Assembly: GCF_051020955.1 (NCBI RefSeq)
Contig: NC_135018.1
Span: 26,129,271-26,193,270, forward strand
Reading direction: 5' to 3'
Length of the DNA: 64,000 nt
DNA from: Megalopta genalis
Taxonomy: Eukaryota > Arthropoda > Insecta > Hymenoptera > Halictidae
Shown piece by piece: positions 1 to 12,354 of this stretch. A model generated the notes under the pieces. The model searched no databases, was not told where the DNA came from, and saw only the letters and a list, made by a program, of their open reading frames with translations. The position numbers and the translations under genes were made by a program. Every line of letters starts with the position of its first letter. The first letter of the stretch is position 1.

Positions 1-2400
1 AGAGGGGTGGAGAGACGTTTCGGGAAAGAGGGAGAGGGTCGGGCGTCGGAGAGAGATGATGCTCGGTCTCAGACTCAGAGATTCGAGAGAACGGGACGCA
101 ATATTCCAAGACAAATCAAAGTAGGCATCCACCGAATGCTCCCGGGTGCAAAACGCAGATAGAACAGAATAGACGGAGCACGGCATTCGCTCGCGGGTTA
201 ATGAGAACGGTCTCAAGCCCCGTTATAGGGGCGGCGTTGGGAGAGGCAGTAGCGCACCAGCGACAACAGCCTATAGCAGGAAATCGTAACAGCGAGCTGA
301 GCGACAGCGTCGAGCCCGAGCACCGTTCCTCTTCTCTTCCTCGCCTTTTTCCGCTTACCAGCTTTCCACCGATTTTTCCTTTACTCGTTTCGCCGTTCCT
401 CCTGCTAAATAATTACGATAACACGTACCTAAGAGCGACAACGATTCTTCGATGAGAATTCTGTTATCCTTGAAATCAGGATGAATCTCCTAACTCAACA
501 TCCTCGGTTTAGCGGCAGATGGTAATGTCTGTTGGGAGTCTTTGTAGTTATTTTGGGAGTCGGATTCTCTGAATGTTGATAAAATTTGTCCGAAATAAAA
601 ATTGAATAATTTGCTTGTTAATTTTTGGGAATTATTTTAGTCATTGTGGTAATTCAATTATTTAGGAATCTAGTTAAAGTCTGTCTTATATGAAAAATGA
701 AAGAAAAATTTACTTATAGGAGTTGCATAAAATTTTTGGCCATTTTTCCATTTAAATAATTATGATAATTTAGGAACACACTATACACGAGGAAATAAAG
801 TTTAAAGAGTAATCTTCTTATTCCCTGAAAATGAGAATTATAAGAACATTCGTAAACTAGTACGCTAGATTGCTATCATTTTACAAATCGATTTATTTGT
901 TATACAAATTGGTAACAAAATATTTAGCTTATATTACTTGAAATGACGATGGTGGAAATGACCCCTGACGAAATTAAATTTGTCAGTTCTTTTCATCATT
1001 TTGCATGTTCTATATACTAGAAGAAAAACTTTTAAGATTCCTTTTGCGTAATAAATAGATTTATATACGAATATATTAGAAAATTGGTAAAATTGGTAAA
1101 GTGGTAAATTGGGACTACGGAATTAATGTGTCTGCGTTCTCTAAAAGTATGCTTATCGTGTCCATGACGCATGAGAAACAGTGTTCAATACTCTAGTAGA
1201 AAAAATGGACTGCAATTTCGAGTGTAACGTTGTAACGAAATGCTTAGTAAAATATTAACACGAAACTAAAGAATTGATATGTCCCAAAACCAGTTGCTTG
1301 TCAATCTGATCGACAACGTACGCTTATCGGGTTTTATTCATCGAACTTGCTATAGGACACGGTTTAGATCGAAGTTCATTTTGCTGAGATTATGAAGCGA
1401 GCATGCTTGATTCGTCGCACGTAGAACAAACAATTCGTTGACGCGTGTTTATCAAACGCTTCTCTTGTCCCGCGCAAACAGAGGCCGTTTGAAATTCATG
1501 AAAAACGATTCCTGACAGAATGCGGGTACGCCGGCGGACGCTTTGCCGGCACTGTTCAGCCGCGTCAAACGTACAGTGAATAATTAAACAGGCGAAAGAT
1601 CCTGTCTTCCCCGACCGTAGATCGTACGATTGCCCAGGGAACGGTTGTTTTATTTTTCGTTTCGATACCGAAGGAGATCACCGCGATCTCCGTGCCGTAA
1701 ACGAAATTGTATTGAATTATTCATCGAGCGAAATAGCCGGCTCGTATTATGGAAATCTCTCGTTGAGTTAATGGGTGTTAGATCTATTACTATACCCGGA
1801 AGTGTTCCGTACAAGCTCGGTTTAATTTGTCTTGCTAGGCTGCGTCGCGCTCTCTGATTCTGCCCTTGGAGGTACGTATCGCCACTCTTTTCTTTTTCTC
1901 TCATTCGAGTATCGTTTCTCGCGCCGAGAACTTCGCGCGATGAACGAGATTCTACAGATTAACAAGGAACGAAGGTGGGAAGCAAAGGTGAAGACGTCCA
2001 AATAAATTCTTCGGGAGAAGCGCGCTCGTTTCTTGCAAATTATTAGGTTCAGACACGAGAATGAAGCCGTTTCGAGCTATATAGCTGGAACAAAGATACG
2101 TTTACCGAAAATTTCATCGAAATTGCTACCGTCGACCAGGTTCTGTAATTACGAACCAGTCTATGATGTTAGTGAATTCTTTTCCCGGAATGGTTTGTCG
2201 AGGTGCTCCGTATAATTGCATTATTTCGGAACTACTGGCCCGAAAGAGTAGCTCAAACTCCAGATCAAGTGAAAACGAAAGGATCGAGTGAAAGGAAAGG
2301 TTTAAATAACTACCGCGGACACGCAGCAGCCGAACATTTGCATACGCTTTGCCTAGTCATTCGCGTTGAATTATGCTCGTGCAGTCGCAGGAAAGGTTAA
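1..2400. other. No gene seen; mixed-composition flank
   Basis: The first 450 bases are fairly GC-rich and purine-biased on the + strand. From about 560 to 1300 the sequence is AT-rich and without structure I can name. From about 1500 to 2400 it is of intermediate GC. The open frames here are at most 84 codons, several overlap on opposite strands, and none shows a recognisable domain. I see nothing that supports a gene. Confidence 0.6.
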
Positions 2401-2962
2401 TTAAAACGTTCCAATTTTTAAGACGACCTTCCGCCAATTTCTTGATTAACTTTGACAATTACATTATTTATTACATTATTATTTTATTTACAGTTCTACT
2501 CTAATCCAACTTTTTCAAGTGCTGATGCTAGAAACAATTTATTCGAAGGAAAATTTCGAACTTAGTCGTTTTCGTGATTGGTCACGGACCGATCTTTCGC
2601 AAAACGCTTCGAGGCGAACAATACCTGGCCATTTATGTACGTATATGTAGAAGCACGGCGGTTCCTCTTCTTGCGCTCTCGTTACCGTTAAATTTATTGT
2701 AATTAATTTTCCTATCTGGGCTACGTATCACCGGATGGACGTGGCCGGTAAGCCACGGTACTTTTGTGTACGCGTAAACGTCGTTCAATGCCACTTGTAC
2801 GGTGTTTCTGCATAAACGTACGCATGTTCGTTTAAATTGAAATCATGTTCCTTTTCCACGATTCTGGAAACCGTTCCGGCAATTCGATTTCACCGGTTTT
2901 TACAAAATGCGGTTGCATACCAGGTGTCTTGCTTAAACGAGCCAAGCTCTCTTAAAAAGTGA

Positions 2963-3065
2963 CTAATATCGAGCTCAAAACTTCCCACAAAATCAAAATA
3001 ATTTAATTTGAACATGCAAAATTACCAAATACTCACATTTGCTGCTTTATAAAGATGATAAGTCT
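2963..3065 (+). repeat. Partial copy of the interspersed family seen complete near 31.6 kb
   Basis: The run starting at atcgagctcaaaac, followed by cccacaaaatcaaaat and aatttaattt, aligns in order with atcgatcactaaaatt, cctacaaagtcaaagc and aatttaattaatt near 31575-31620. The inverted right end seen near 31.8 kb is not recognisable here. The match was read by eye, so edges are approximate and it may be an over-reading of AT-rich DNA. Confidence 0.35.
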
Positions 3066-3589
3066 GAACGTATTTAGATTTTTATTTAAAATTCATTTCC
3101 TATGAAACAGTTTTCGTCTCAAGAAGCATGAAATAGAGAATTTAAAACCGATGCAATAAAACTGACGCTGGAAGGTCAAAATTGATCATATTTGTCTCCT
3201 TTACATTCTAAGAATCCTAATTAAGTTCGATTTTTATTGGAATACATCATAATAAAAGTTAATTTAGAGATTTGGTGAAAGATATCACCTAAGCATGTCC
3301 GACGTGGCACGTAACATGTAATTCGCGTATTTATTGTATTCTCTATTCGATCTTGCGGAATTTTAATCAGACTTTCAAATATTTCTAGTTCGGTTGCCCT
3401 TTGTGCTCTAGTTTCTTCGATTGTTTTGGGAAATGTGCTACTGTTAATTGGAATGAAGACATAACGGACGACACGACCAGGAATGTCTGTCTGCCTCAAT
3501 AATCATCGTGTTACGGTATCAAACCAGAGCAATTAAAGAAGCAACGGTGCATCTCAATCTTTACTAAGTTGCAACAATCCAACGTTGCA

Positions 3590-3660
3590 TTCGAATTTAT
3601 TATGCAAGCAACGCAATAATAATAGAACATTCTTAATCAGCATTTAGACATTCCTCAATG
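3590..3660 (+). repeat. Left half of a diverged duplication (partner near 4.87-4.98 kb)
   Basis: The segment contains attatgcaagca, then 15 identical bases acattcttaatcagc followed by (a/g)tttaga. The same two blocks occur in the same order at about 4873 and 4953. The spacing differs (about 25 versus 80 bases), so one copy has gained or lost sequence between them. Confidence 0.4.
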
Positions 3661-3906
3661 CGAATCTCAGGCGTTATTAAAATGCGTTTCTTGCTGGCTG
3701 CGACAGTCTGTGTTTTCTACAACCAGTGTTTCACACTTAATTATTTCTAGCGTATCGAGTTAACATGTCTAGCATAGTATAAAATACGAGTGTCACAAAT
3801 TGCAGCTTCAGTTCGAATCACGTGCAGAATATTTGTAGCGAAATGAAAGATATTATGCAGACAGCATTTATCTTTAAAAAATTCACACCTAACTTATCAG
3901 CTTCCT

Positions 3907-4045
3907 AACACGTCGATTATCAAATTATATAACCCGCAGAAATCCGAGAAAATCAAAGCAATTTACTTAACCTAACGAAAACTGGAATACTTTATTCTGT
4001 ATCCTTCGGTCCTAATCAAATTTAATTTTCTGCGATACATTACTG
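3907..4045 (+). repeat. Decayed copy of the interspersed family seen complete near 31.6 kb
   Basis: Three blocks match the 31.6 kb element in order: the A-rich stretch ending aatcaaagcaattta (about 3950-3965, against 31598-31613), then cctaacgaaaactgga against aaccgaaactagag, then cctaatcaaatttaatttt against ctagtcaaattcagttt. The inverted terminal sequences are weak or absent. It is non-coding and looks like an old, non-autonomous insertion. Confidence 0.45.
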
Positions 4046-4175
4046 TTCGAATTAATTTCTAAAGCTGCTCATAGAAAAGCAGTCGTATTCCTTGGTAATA
4101 ATTTCAGAATATTCTTTTGCTATGGTTAATTGAAATAAAATTATTCAGGTTTTTTTTTTAAATATATCAGACTGA

Positions 4176-4426
4176 TTAACCATCTAACAGTTTTTGACGA
4201 GTATACTCGTCGGAACACAAAATGTTGCCATTTCGTCGTGTGGAGTACACTCGTCAAAAACAGCTAACTGAGAGAAGAAAGATATATGCTTTGATATTTT
4301 TTATTAAATTATATATTTTATAAAAGCGGTGTATTGAAACAAAATATAAAAAAGATCAGACATATATAATATAATCACAGTGACTTGCACACCTTTTTAA
4401 AAATATTGAAGCAGCTAACTGATTAA
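4176..4426. mobile_element. TTAA-flanked hairpin element (candidate piggyBac-type MITE)
   Basis: TTAA occurs at 4176-4179 and again at 4423-4426. The sequence inside the first TTAA matches the inverse of the sequence inside the second at roughly 10 of 15 positions (ttaaccatctaacag against ttaatcagttagctg). Nested inside is a strong inverted repeat: cagtttttgacgagtatactc (about 4188 on) pairs with gagtacactcgtcaaaaacagc (to about 4264). The 16 bases at 4196-4211 form a perfect palindrome. There is no open frame, so it would be non-autonomous. TTAA target sites are typical of piggyBac-family elements; assigning this one to that family is inference. Confidence 0.5.
4188..4265. repeat. Strong stem-loop inside the TTAA-flanked element
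   Basis: Two arms of about 20-24 bases with only a few mismatches face each other across about 30 bases. The left arm includes the perfect palindrome gacgagtatactcgtc at 4196-4211, so alternative foldings are possible. Both arms carry tttttgacgagt or its complement. Confidence 0.7.
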
Positions 4427-4640
4427 GAAGCCCATTAATATATTTCCATTAAATGTAAACTCTGAGAAGAATAGAAAAATAATAGAAACGAGAGAAACTA
4501 AAAAATCAGCAAAGGGTTGGACATTTAAAAATAAAGTTAGGCGCCTTTTGGTCTTCTGTGCACTATCTACAATAGTTTTCTAAAAAAGACATGAATCTTC
4601 CAGACATTCTATAGACTGCAGAATAATTTTCCAAAAAATC

Positions 4641-5560
4641 ATGGCCCTTCCGCACATCCCACTGGTCATTCTCTACCAAGCGTCATCGTATCTCAAGCAC
4701 GTATCGGCAGACGCCGCCGTTTCTCCGCAAGGTAGCCGGGAAAACATACTGAAACACGTAACTGCCCCCCTAATTGTCTCCGCAGGGTACCGAGCGTGCG
4801 GCAATTACGTAGGCAAGGTGCAATTCAGTTTGTATCAGGTATTGTTGCCGCTGCCTCGATGCCTCGGTATTCATTATGCAAGCAGAGCGCGCAGTGTAAA
4901 CTAATGCAACGTGATTACTGGTAGAATAATATTAATGTAGAATGTTGGTACAACATTCTTAATCAGCGTTTAGATGCGCTCCTATCCCCCTCCCCCCTTC
5001 CCCGTCGCCGGCGAATTTAAAATCGTTGCGGAGCCGTGTAAACGTGCGCGTGCACACGTGTAACAGGCGAATCCGTCTGACCCGTGTGTCAAGAATGGGA
5101 ACACCGCCGCGGACGGGTACACACGTGAACGCGAGCGTAATCTGTAATTAGCGATCCCGATTAAGGTTATTTATGAGCGGTGCGCGCTCACACTGTGTCA
5201 GCTATTGTATTTTAATGCCAGCACCGCCGTCGCGATCTTCGCCTATGGAAAAAACGAGCGATCTCCGCTCTCTCTCTCTCCCTTCCACCCTCTCTCGCCA
5301 CTCCACCGCTTCTTCTGTGGCCAGCGTAAAAGGAAGTGAAGCCGTAACGCTTCGTGTGCAATACACAAATTAACGATTCGGATCGAAATCGCACCGCCGT
5401 GCGCCACCCCCGCGCCTCGCTCGCGGACGCGCTAATCGCGCGCATTTAAGAAAACGCGCGAACCTTCCTGGCTCTCCTTATCGTCACGCTGCGATGCCTG
5501 CCGGGAATTCCTTGAATTCGCCTGCAAATCGCGCCGACAATTAAATCCCGTCGTTTCACG
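4641..5560. other. GC-rich island, no gene seen
   Basis: GC content rises sharply, with many CG dinucleotides between about 4980 and 5460 and a short CT tract at 5268-5281. Frames of 66-87 codons occur on both strands but overlap each other and lack recognisable domains. Such an island could be a promoter or enhancer, but I see no TATA box with start-site arrangement that I would defend. Confidence 0.5.
4867..4985 (+). repeat. Right half of a diverged duplication (partner near 3.6 kb)
   Basis: It shares attatgcaagca and acattcttaatcagc(g)tttaga with 3590-3660. It also contains a small perfect hairpin at 4940-4958: gaatgttg, loop gta, caacattc. That hairpin is missing from the other copy. Confidence 0.4.
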
Positions 5561-8400
5561 AAATACGATTTTTTAATGATTAATCTCAGCGAGAGTTAGC
5601 CGTTTCTGTGGCATTTGATTGAATCCAGAAACGCGGAACGCATACTTTTCGATCGAAATCGTTAATTGCGTGGACTGGTTCATCACTCGCTGTATGCATT
5701 ATTGCGTCGAGAAGATTAAGTCCGAAACTATGTTCCAATTTATTTGTTGGTTTTATTTGTAGCTGTACGGAGACCATAGAATCGAGTGAATTATTTCTAG
5801 TGGGATAGATATGTGCAGGAACGTTGCAAATGTGGTGCAGGGAATGTGCAATCTTATGCGGGAATTAGATGAGGCTAAGCGCCATTTGAAAACCTAATTT
5901 AGTGATTATAAGGGAACATAGCACGGGCTGTGTTTTATTTCTCCTCTTTCCTCGTGTAAACGTTTACAGACGATTCTAATTTGTTCTCTGCACGAGGAAT
6001 TTCTTTATTGACGAAATAAATTTTTAGCGCACTCTAATTGTTGTAAAACAGCGTACAGAAGTACAAGTTTTCACGCAGAACCACTGTTTGGCGATTAAAT
6101 TCAGCGTTTATGGAACGATCTATCAAAATAAAAATTTGCACTGAGATCCACTCTCTAATGATTATTAATTATGATACTTATATGAAATAACTTATGAAAG
6201 TGAAGAAGATCTTGAGAGAGATTTAGCTTTAATTGTATATTATTTTCTAAATTTAATCACTTCTCCTCAATTGGCATTCCAACCTTCGCTACAACGATTA
6301 TAAAATTAATTTAATCATTGTTGAGTAGATTTCTACCCTATTTATATTCATAACTCCGATATTGTCATTCGGGTAAATTAATAAAATACACATAATCGGA
6401 TATATGTATAATAAATATTATCTATATTTTATTGTGTTCGAAGATTTATTTTCCTTAAAATAATTACTTCAAAATATAAAGTCTGCACAGATATTTGTAG
6501 TTTTCGAATCGGTTAAAAATCTATCCTACAAACAGTAACAAACTATCCTAACACCTAGTCGTTAGTGCAATTCCCATATTAATCAATAATTAAACCTTTA
6601 CGAACAATTAATAGCGCAGAAAGTTCGAAACTGCCACAGTTCATAAATCTCTGAAATCTTACGTCGTTGGAAATAAAAAGACAGAAGCAGAAGTGAAGAA
6701 ATCGAAACAAAGGGGTAGACAGATAACATCGAGGACGGTAAACCTCGGTATTATAAGGTGAAAATCCTGAGCACCGTAGCTGAAGTACACATTCTCCTCC
6801 GATAATTGCTGTTACTCGGAAAAGCACGAATTATCCTCGCCAGGTCAGAATACCGGGGCTGCGGTGCGGTATTTGTTGAAATCGTCCGAAGCTCCGACGA
6901 TCAGTCTGCGATCTAGAAATCGCGCGCATTAAAATTGCCTTATAAATTAAGGGAACGATTAACATCCATTAAAACCACAAGCATGGAAAGGAAACACACT
7001 TCGCTAGTACCTACCCACTGTCCGGTATTTTCCCGTACGACATACATAGACGAGCACCAACGAAGAGCTGATTTCCACCTCTAGGAACATATACAGTCGC
7101 ATGTTCGGCTATCGTAAGAACTCCGCCAGGCGTAATGACCTTCTCGGTATGGTTAACCAGCCGCCAGCCACACGGAGGTAATAATTAAGATGCGTGGAAG
7201 AGTGATTCCGAGCCAAATTGCTCAGAACCTGACCTCGTGTATTACACACTTCAAATTAACCTGGGTATATTAATTTCTGCGAGCACGGTTGTTGCTGGCA
7301 CCCCACGCTCTTCGCCATAGGACGCCGCTGACCTTCCGAAATTTCGGCGTCACCAGCCGCAATATGCGATTTCTTCCTCCAATGCCAGGCGTTGCGACCC
7401 TCGCGACGAGTTTATGGTTGTTCCGTAGAGCAGTGTACGTTTGATCGTGATTTATTAAATTGGCCACAATTAGGAATTGGTTGTACTAGAATTTAGAGTA
7501 TCAATTGGTATCTGCGTACTTACACGTGTATTTTATACACATCGTCTGACTGTGTACACACACATGTATTTTATGAGTAGATTAATGTGATTAATTAATT
7601 AAAAAAATTAATAATTGTAGATTATATCATAATTTAAGAACGTGTAACTATTATATGTTGATTCCTAAGAGACACAATTCAGCGATGGATAAATCAAGAT
7701 TTAGATCCCGGATTTAGTGAGTAGATTATGCGAATGCGTATTTTATAATATGTATATATTTTTAAACATTTTGTGTGCATCTTTAGCGAGCTACGATGTT
7801 TGTAAATCATGTCGTAAATTGTGAATGTACCAGTAATTTGTAAAAAATAGCCTAACAAAAAAATCTTTTATCGACATTTAGTATTGTAATTTTTTAGAAA
7901 CCATGTACTGACTAATTTTTATTCGAAACCTATTTTATTAAAAATTTTCTATAATAATGTCGAGGACAGTTCAAGGTATCCGTTGGGATCCCAAGATACG
8001 TTTTACCTTCTTGGAGAAAAATTAAGTTAAAAATAATCATAGGTACTAGTAGGTCCTCAATGGATGTGTAACTTCGAGACAATAAAACTAAATATACAAT
8101 AAATAATTAAACCATTTCACAATCAAAATGACAAGTGTTTAGTACCTTCAATTGAATAATCCGTTCATATTTATATTTATTGTCGTGTACTTTGAATAAA
8201 TCGATGTTAGAAACACTGCGGATAGAACAGGCAAATGTTTGAGGAAGCAAGGGGAACTAAAACATTGTCCATACTAACGTGTTTCCTGAATGTTCAGAGT
8301 TACCGTTTGTTTGTTTTTTTAATTGTTTACGTACGAATAAAAACTCTAGATCACGATTATGTTATCAAAAAAAAATATTGATCTTTTGATTTTTTCCATT
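5561..8400. other. No gene seen; AT-rich stretch
   Basis: This is mostly AT-rich DNA with short moderate-GC patches at 6830-6930 and 7270-7400. Two small notable items are a copy of the GATCCAC motif at about 6144 (listed separately) and a loose 39-base duplication of an acac(g/a)tgtatttta block at about 7522 and 7561. Nothing suggests coding sequence. Confidence 0.6.
6135..6170 (+). repeat. Copy of the AAAGATCCAC recurring motif
   Basis: Here the motif reads gcactgagatccactctctaatgattatta. The tctaatgattatta tail resembles the 44.7 kb copy (tgtctattgattac). The aaag part has become tgag in this copy. Confidence 0.4.
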
Positions 8401-9010
8401 GCTTGCATGACTGTGCGCCGCGCCGCGCGCGAGGGCGTAGCGACTTACGTGGCTGAAATTGGAGCGTAATCAATGCTCATTTCCTCGTTTTTGCGAACTC
8501 TCGGCTCTCGGGGTCGCGATCGCGTTGATCCGCAAACAGAAACGCCAGGCCAGTGGAACTTTATAATTAGTATGCGTACGGCCGGACGGCTTTTGAATAA
8601 TTCCACCGCAGCGTCTCAGCCCGCCGCGATGAACTTTATCGACATTAATTAAAAACGCGGCGTCGCAGCGCAGCCCTCCGTCCTCCAACCCCCTCCTGGA
8701 CGCTTTACGCCCCTGCGCCGCTTATCACCCTGACCGGCCGTTCGGGGCAAACATTGTGAAAAAACGAAGTACCCATCGCGTATCCGTTATCAATCTCCTG
8801 CTCTCTCGTTCCGTCTTCCACCCCTTTCTCCCGCCCACAGACACGATCCACCCCCGCGCCGCCACCAACGCCGTCGACCACCCCCGCTGCAGCCGCGAAA
8901 GCCTTCTTTACGAAAGGGGGATGAATATTCATGCCCTCGCGCCACTGCGCTGTAGTGCCCGCCATCGGACGTCAGTGGCGATCAACTGACAAGGGCGGCT
9001 ACCTGGTATC
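8400..9010. other. GC-rich island, no gene seen
   Basis: This is a sharply GC-rich segment rich in CG dinucleotides, between AT-rich flanks. It opens with an alternating GC run (gcgccgcgccgcgcgcgag near 8415). Open frames of 72-86 codons occur on both strands and overlap, which is what GC-rich non-coding DNA produces by chance. A regulatory role is possible but not shown. Confidence 0.5.
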
Positions 9011-11560
9011 GTGGATCGAAGGGGCTGCGGATCCGGTAAAATCTGCCATCAAGTCTTGTAACACTTTTAGTGCAAAAAACAGTCTGATATAACTCTCCTG
9101 ATTATTTGCCACTCAGGAATTTGTAAATGTTTAAAATTTGTGGATTTTACACGGATGTTCGTATAGTTAATATGCTGCAATTGTATTTATTACTGCTTTC
9201 ACTTTTATGTTAGCGTTTTGAAATTATTCTTAAATTATCTCCGTGAAAAATAAGTCGTTACTCAATTTCAGCCTTTCGGTTTAGATTGAGACGTGTTTGT
9301 TGTGGCTAAAGATCTGCAATCTAGTAACTACTGCTAAGACACTTTTGATTATCGCAGAGTTTTATCTAAATTCATAAATAAATTGTAGGCTGAAATATTA
9401 TTTTATCCTTCTGAAAGGAACAACTATGAATTGTTAACATCAGACCGCTAGTTTTTGAAGTCGTCCAGTGATTATTTAGAATTCAAGAATCGAATTGAGG
9501 ACCCTGAAGAGATTGAAGAATTATCTTTAGAAACGTGTCTTTTTCTCTCTTCTTCAGGATCAGTAAAAACCAGGAATTTTGTACAAAATCGCTGGTGGTA
9601 GTGTTTGGACGTGGCCACTATTAGTGGCCAGGACAGAAATTGAGTGAGTCAGTGACTGCGTAGAGTTCATGAAAAAATGAAAAACCACAAGGAAAAGTAT
9701 ATAACATAATTGCTAATCACAAAAAAAGAAACATCTATTTTCTCTGCAGAGAATCTGCTCTACTATTTTCCAATAGAATTTTCACATTACTTTTATTTAC
9801 ATTCTATAACGTGAATTCCCTTCAATCATCCATCAGCTTGTAAATAAAAATGGACAATTTGGGGAGACTCATTTTTATAGTCGGCGACTACGAGGCTCGA
9901 ATAATCGTATCACCTCATCCCAAATTGTCCATTTTTGTCTACAAGCTGAGAGACAACTGGAGAGAATTTACTGTACATAGTTATGTTAAAGAATAGAAGT
10001 ATTCCATAAGTAAACGTGTTAAATTCCATATGCATCAACGAAAAGGAATCATGCAAATGTAAATACTGTAAATTGATACAAACGTCTTAATTTTGGAGTC
10101 AGAATAGCCCGGAGTAAAGAGGGTTAATATAGAACTAAAAGAGTAAAATCGTTTACTAGGAATTTTCATAATAATCTGCCGCGTGATTTTTTGCAGTGAA
10201 GAATTGCCGAAAGGTGTACGATACGCGCGACGTGTATCAAAGTTGCCGCAGTGACCCAATATTTTTATCAAAAGCGGACTAATTTACGGGCAGGAGCGAA
10301 GCGAAGCACGGTTTCACGTGTCGGGTGTAGCGTGGGAAATGAGAACCGCTGTTTGTAAAACAGCAGCTGATAACATTTATAATGGTCGGTACCCTCGATC
10401 CCCTGAAACAGTCCCGGGTCCCCGATAGGACGATAGAACATGCTAATAAGAAGCAATAATAACGATTACTTTAAGGCTGTGCTATTAAAGAGGGCCGGCC
10501 AGCCAGCCGTGACATTTGTCGCCGGCATTTTTCATTTCCGCTGTGTCACTGGTGAAAAATAATTATTCCGCGCGGGGCTCATTTGAATGCTGGGCTATGA
10601 AGTCGGGGGTAGAAACGATTTTCGCTGGTAATTTGTTTTCTTTCGCGCGGCGAGGTTCATTTTTAAATCGTTTATTGCACACCGTCGAGTCCGTCGTCGT
10701 TCGATAGTGTCGTTTCACCATCGATCACAGGCATTTTCTTCACCAGCGTTCGAGTGCGGTGCAACGAAACGTACGTGTCCACGGTCGGCAGTCCGATTGT
10801 TAATTAAATTTGACTAATTTCGTTAATTAAATTCAACGTCATCTGCAAACAGTATCGATTTACAGCGTTTACAAGCGCGGGACTCGTGCCAGAAATCAAG
10901 CTCCACCGCTAAATCATTAATTCCTGCGTTACGAAATCAGTAATTAATCTGACCTTTTCGTTCCTGCTCGGCGAGATTAAACAGATTTTTTTTAATGTGT
11001 CTCACATTATTGCGTGCTTTTCGGCGCTAAATATTAAAACTCGGTATTTTCACAGGTTAACACGATTTTTATTAAACTATCCTCGTAATTTAGACTATTT
11101 ATATTTTTTAAGTCGATCCATTCCTTCTGGTCGGTTTAAGAGATGTTAATCCTTTATTTTAAAAAATCTATTCTCGTTCTAGTCGATATCTGATCACGAT
11201 CGCTGTTGACTTTTAAGGATAGTTTCATTTCTCGAGCCCCGAATAAAAAAATGTTATACCAAATGGATTTTTTATTTTTTCACGTAGAATCATCCTCTGC
11301 TCGATCGTGCTACGAATTCTGGCCCACTCTTTATTAGAAGTCTGCTTTCGACGGCTTAAATTTAAAGGGTTTAAGTTAAGTTTCACGTCTCGAACTCAAA
11401 TAATCATTACGAGAAAAGTACGCACATGTCCATTATTTAGCAAACTTTAACCTTATCTAAAATAAAAGAATATTAATATTTTCTTGTGTTTGTCGAATCT
11501 TTTTGAAAAATCTTACTTTTAAATAAGTGATATGATTTGCGAGGTCTGGATTCTGATGAC
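9010..11560. other. No gene seen; holds the best foldback element
   Basis: This is AT-rich DNA apart from a moderate-GC patch at about 10480-10800. It contains the near-complete foldback element at 9807-9975. Between 10790 and 11000 there are several taattaa-type runs (for example gttaattaaatt twice), a composition often seen in homeodomain-bound enhancers; that reading is speculative. Confidence 0.55.
9807..9975. mobile_element. Foldback element, copy A (Tc1/mariner-like MITE)
   Basis: The two ends are inverted copies. The left end runs taacgtgaattccc ... cagcttgtaaataaaaatgg acaatttgggg. The right end, read backwards, runs tacagtaaattctctcc ... cagcttgtagacaaaaatgg acaatttggga. The element begins and ends with TA, is about 169 bases long, and has no open frame. 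The right arm keeps an inner block (cgaggctcgaataatcgtat) whose partner in the left arm has been lost, so the palindrome is lopsided. Ends of the TACAGT type next to TA suit the Tc1/mariner superfamily; with no transposase present this is inference. Confidence 0.75.
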
Positions 11561-12300
11561 TGAGGCAGCGCATAAAATACTGTCGCTCGGGACGGCGCGC
11601 CGGGGTCGCGATACTAATTAATAACCATAGAAGGTGAGCGCAGGTGGTGATCGATGATAGGAAAAGGCCGCTGCCCCTTTCCTCTCCCCTCCCCGGAAGA
11701 GCCGACTCACTCGATAACAGTCCGCACACGGTGGTGCCAACGCGAAGGGGATCGGTGCTCGCGTAACCGGAAGTGGCATTATACGCGCGAGCAAGAATAC
11801 TCGTCTAATTGTCCGGGAGAGATAATTCCGCGCGATTTGCATACGTTTCCTCGTCCGTTAAGCCAAACCGCGTCAGCCGAGCAATTAGCGATTACTGATT
11901 AAGTCAAACGGCCAGAGAGACCGGGGGCCCCGTTGTCGGAGAGCAGCACACCGCGAGGTGCCCGCAGGGGAAAACGGAATTCTGGGAGAGGGCAGGGGCG
12001 GGGGTGCTGATGCCGGACGATTGATATCAAAGTGGGAGGAGTGATGGGTGCTCCCTGTTGGCTCGACTTTCTGGCTCGTCTACTCGGGCTCCGATCTATC
12101 CGACGGTTCTTATTGTATGTTAATTATCCGTACGGCCTAATCAGCTCGCGGTTCTTCGCGCGGGACCACTATCTTCGTGGATCCCGGACGTGGCTGATGC
12201 AACCCGCCGCCCCGAAGACACTCGAATTAATTGTACCCCGGCCTGTAGACAAACTGATCAACTAAGCTTCGCGCACATTTGAGACTCCTTCCCGGCAACC
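11560..12300. other. GC-rich island, no gene seen
   Basis: The segment is GC-rich with a G-rich run (gggagagggcaggggcgggg near 11984). Frames of 74-90 codons lie on both strands over the same bases and none carries a recognisable domain. It could be a regulatory island. Its downstream edge falls abruptly into a pyrimidine/AT repeat. Confidence 0.5.
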
Positions 12301-12354
12301 TCCTCCCAGATACCCTTCCTTAACTCATTTTTTATCTCGGCATTTAGATTGTCA

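Larger units (their letters stand above)
2401..4175. other. No gene seen; AT-rich DNA with two repeat remnants
   Basis: This is AT-rich intergenic or intronic sequence. It holds two decayed copies of a short interspersed repeat (listed separately) and one half of a diverged duplication whose partner lies near 4.9 kb. The only open frame over 90 codons (3221-3499, minus strand) has no recognisable motif and is probably chance. Confidence 0.6.

Noticed and set aside
343..362. ctttttccgcttac, sharing 14 bases with insect miR-316
   Set aside because: The seed region does not match and no complementary arm follows within hairpin distance.
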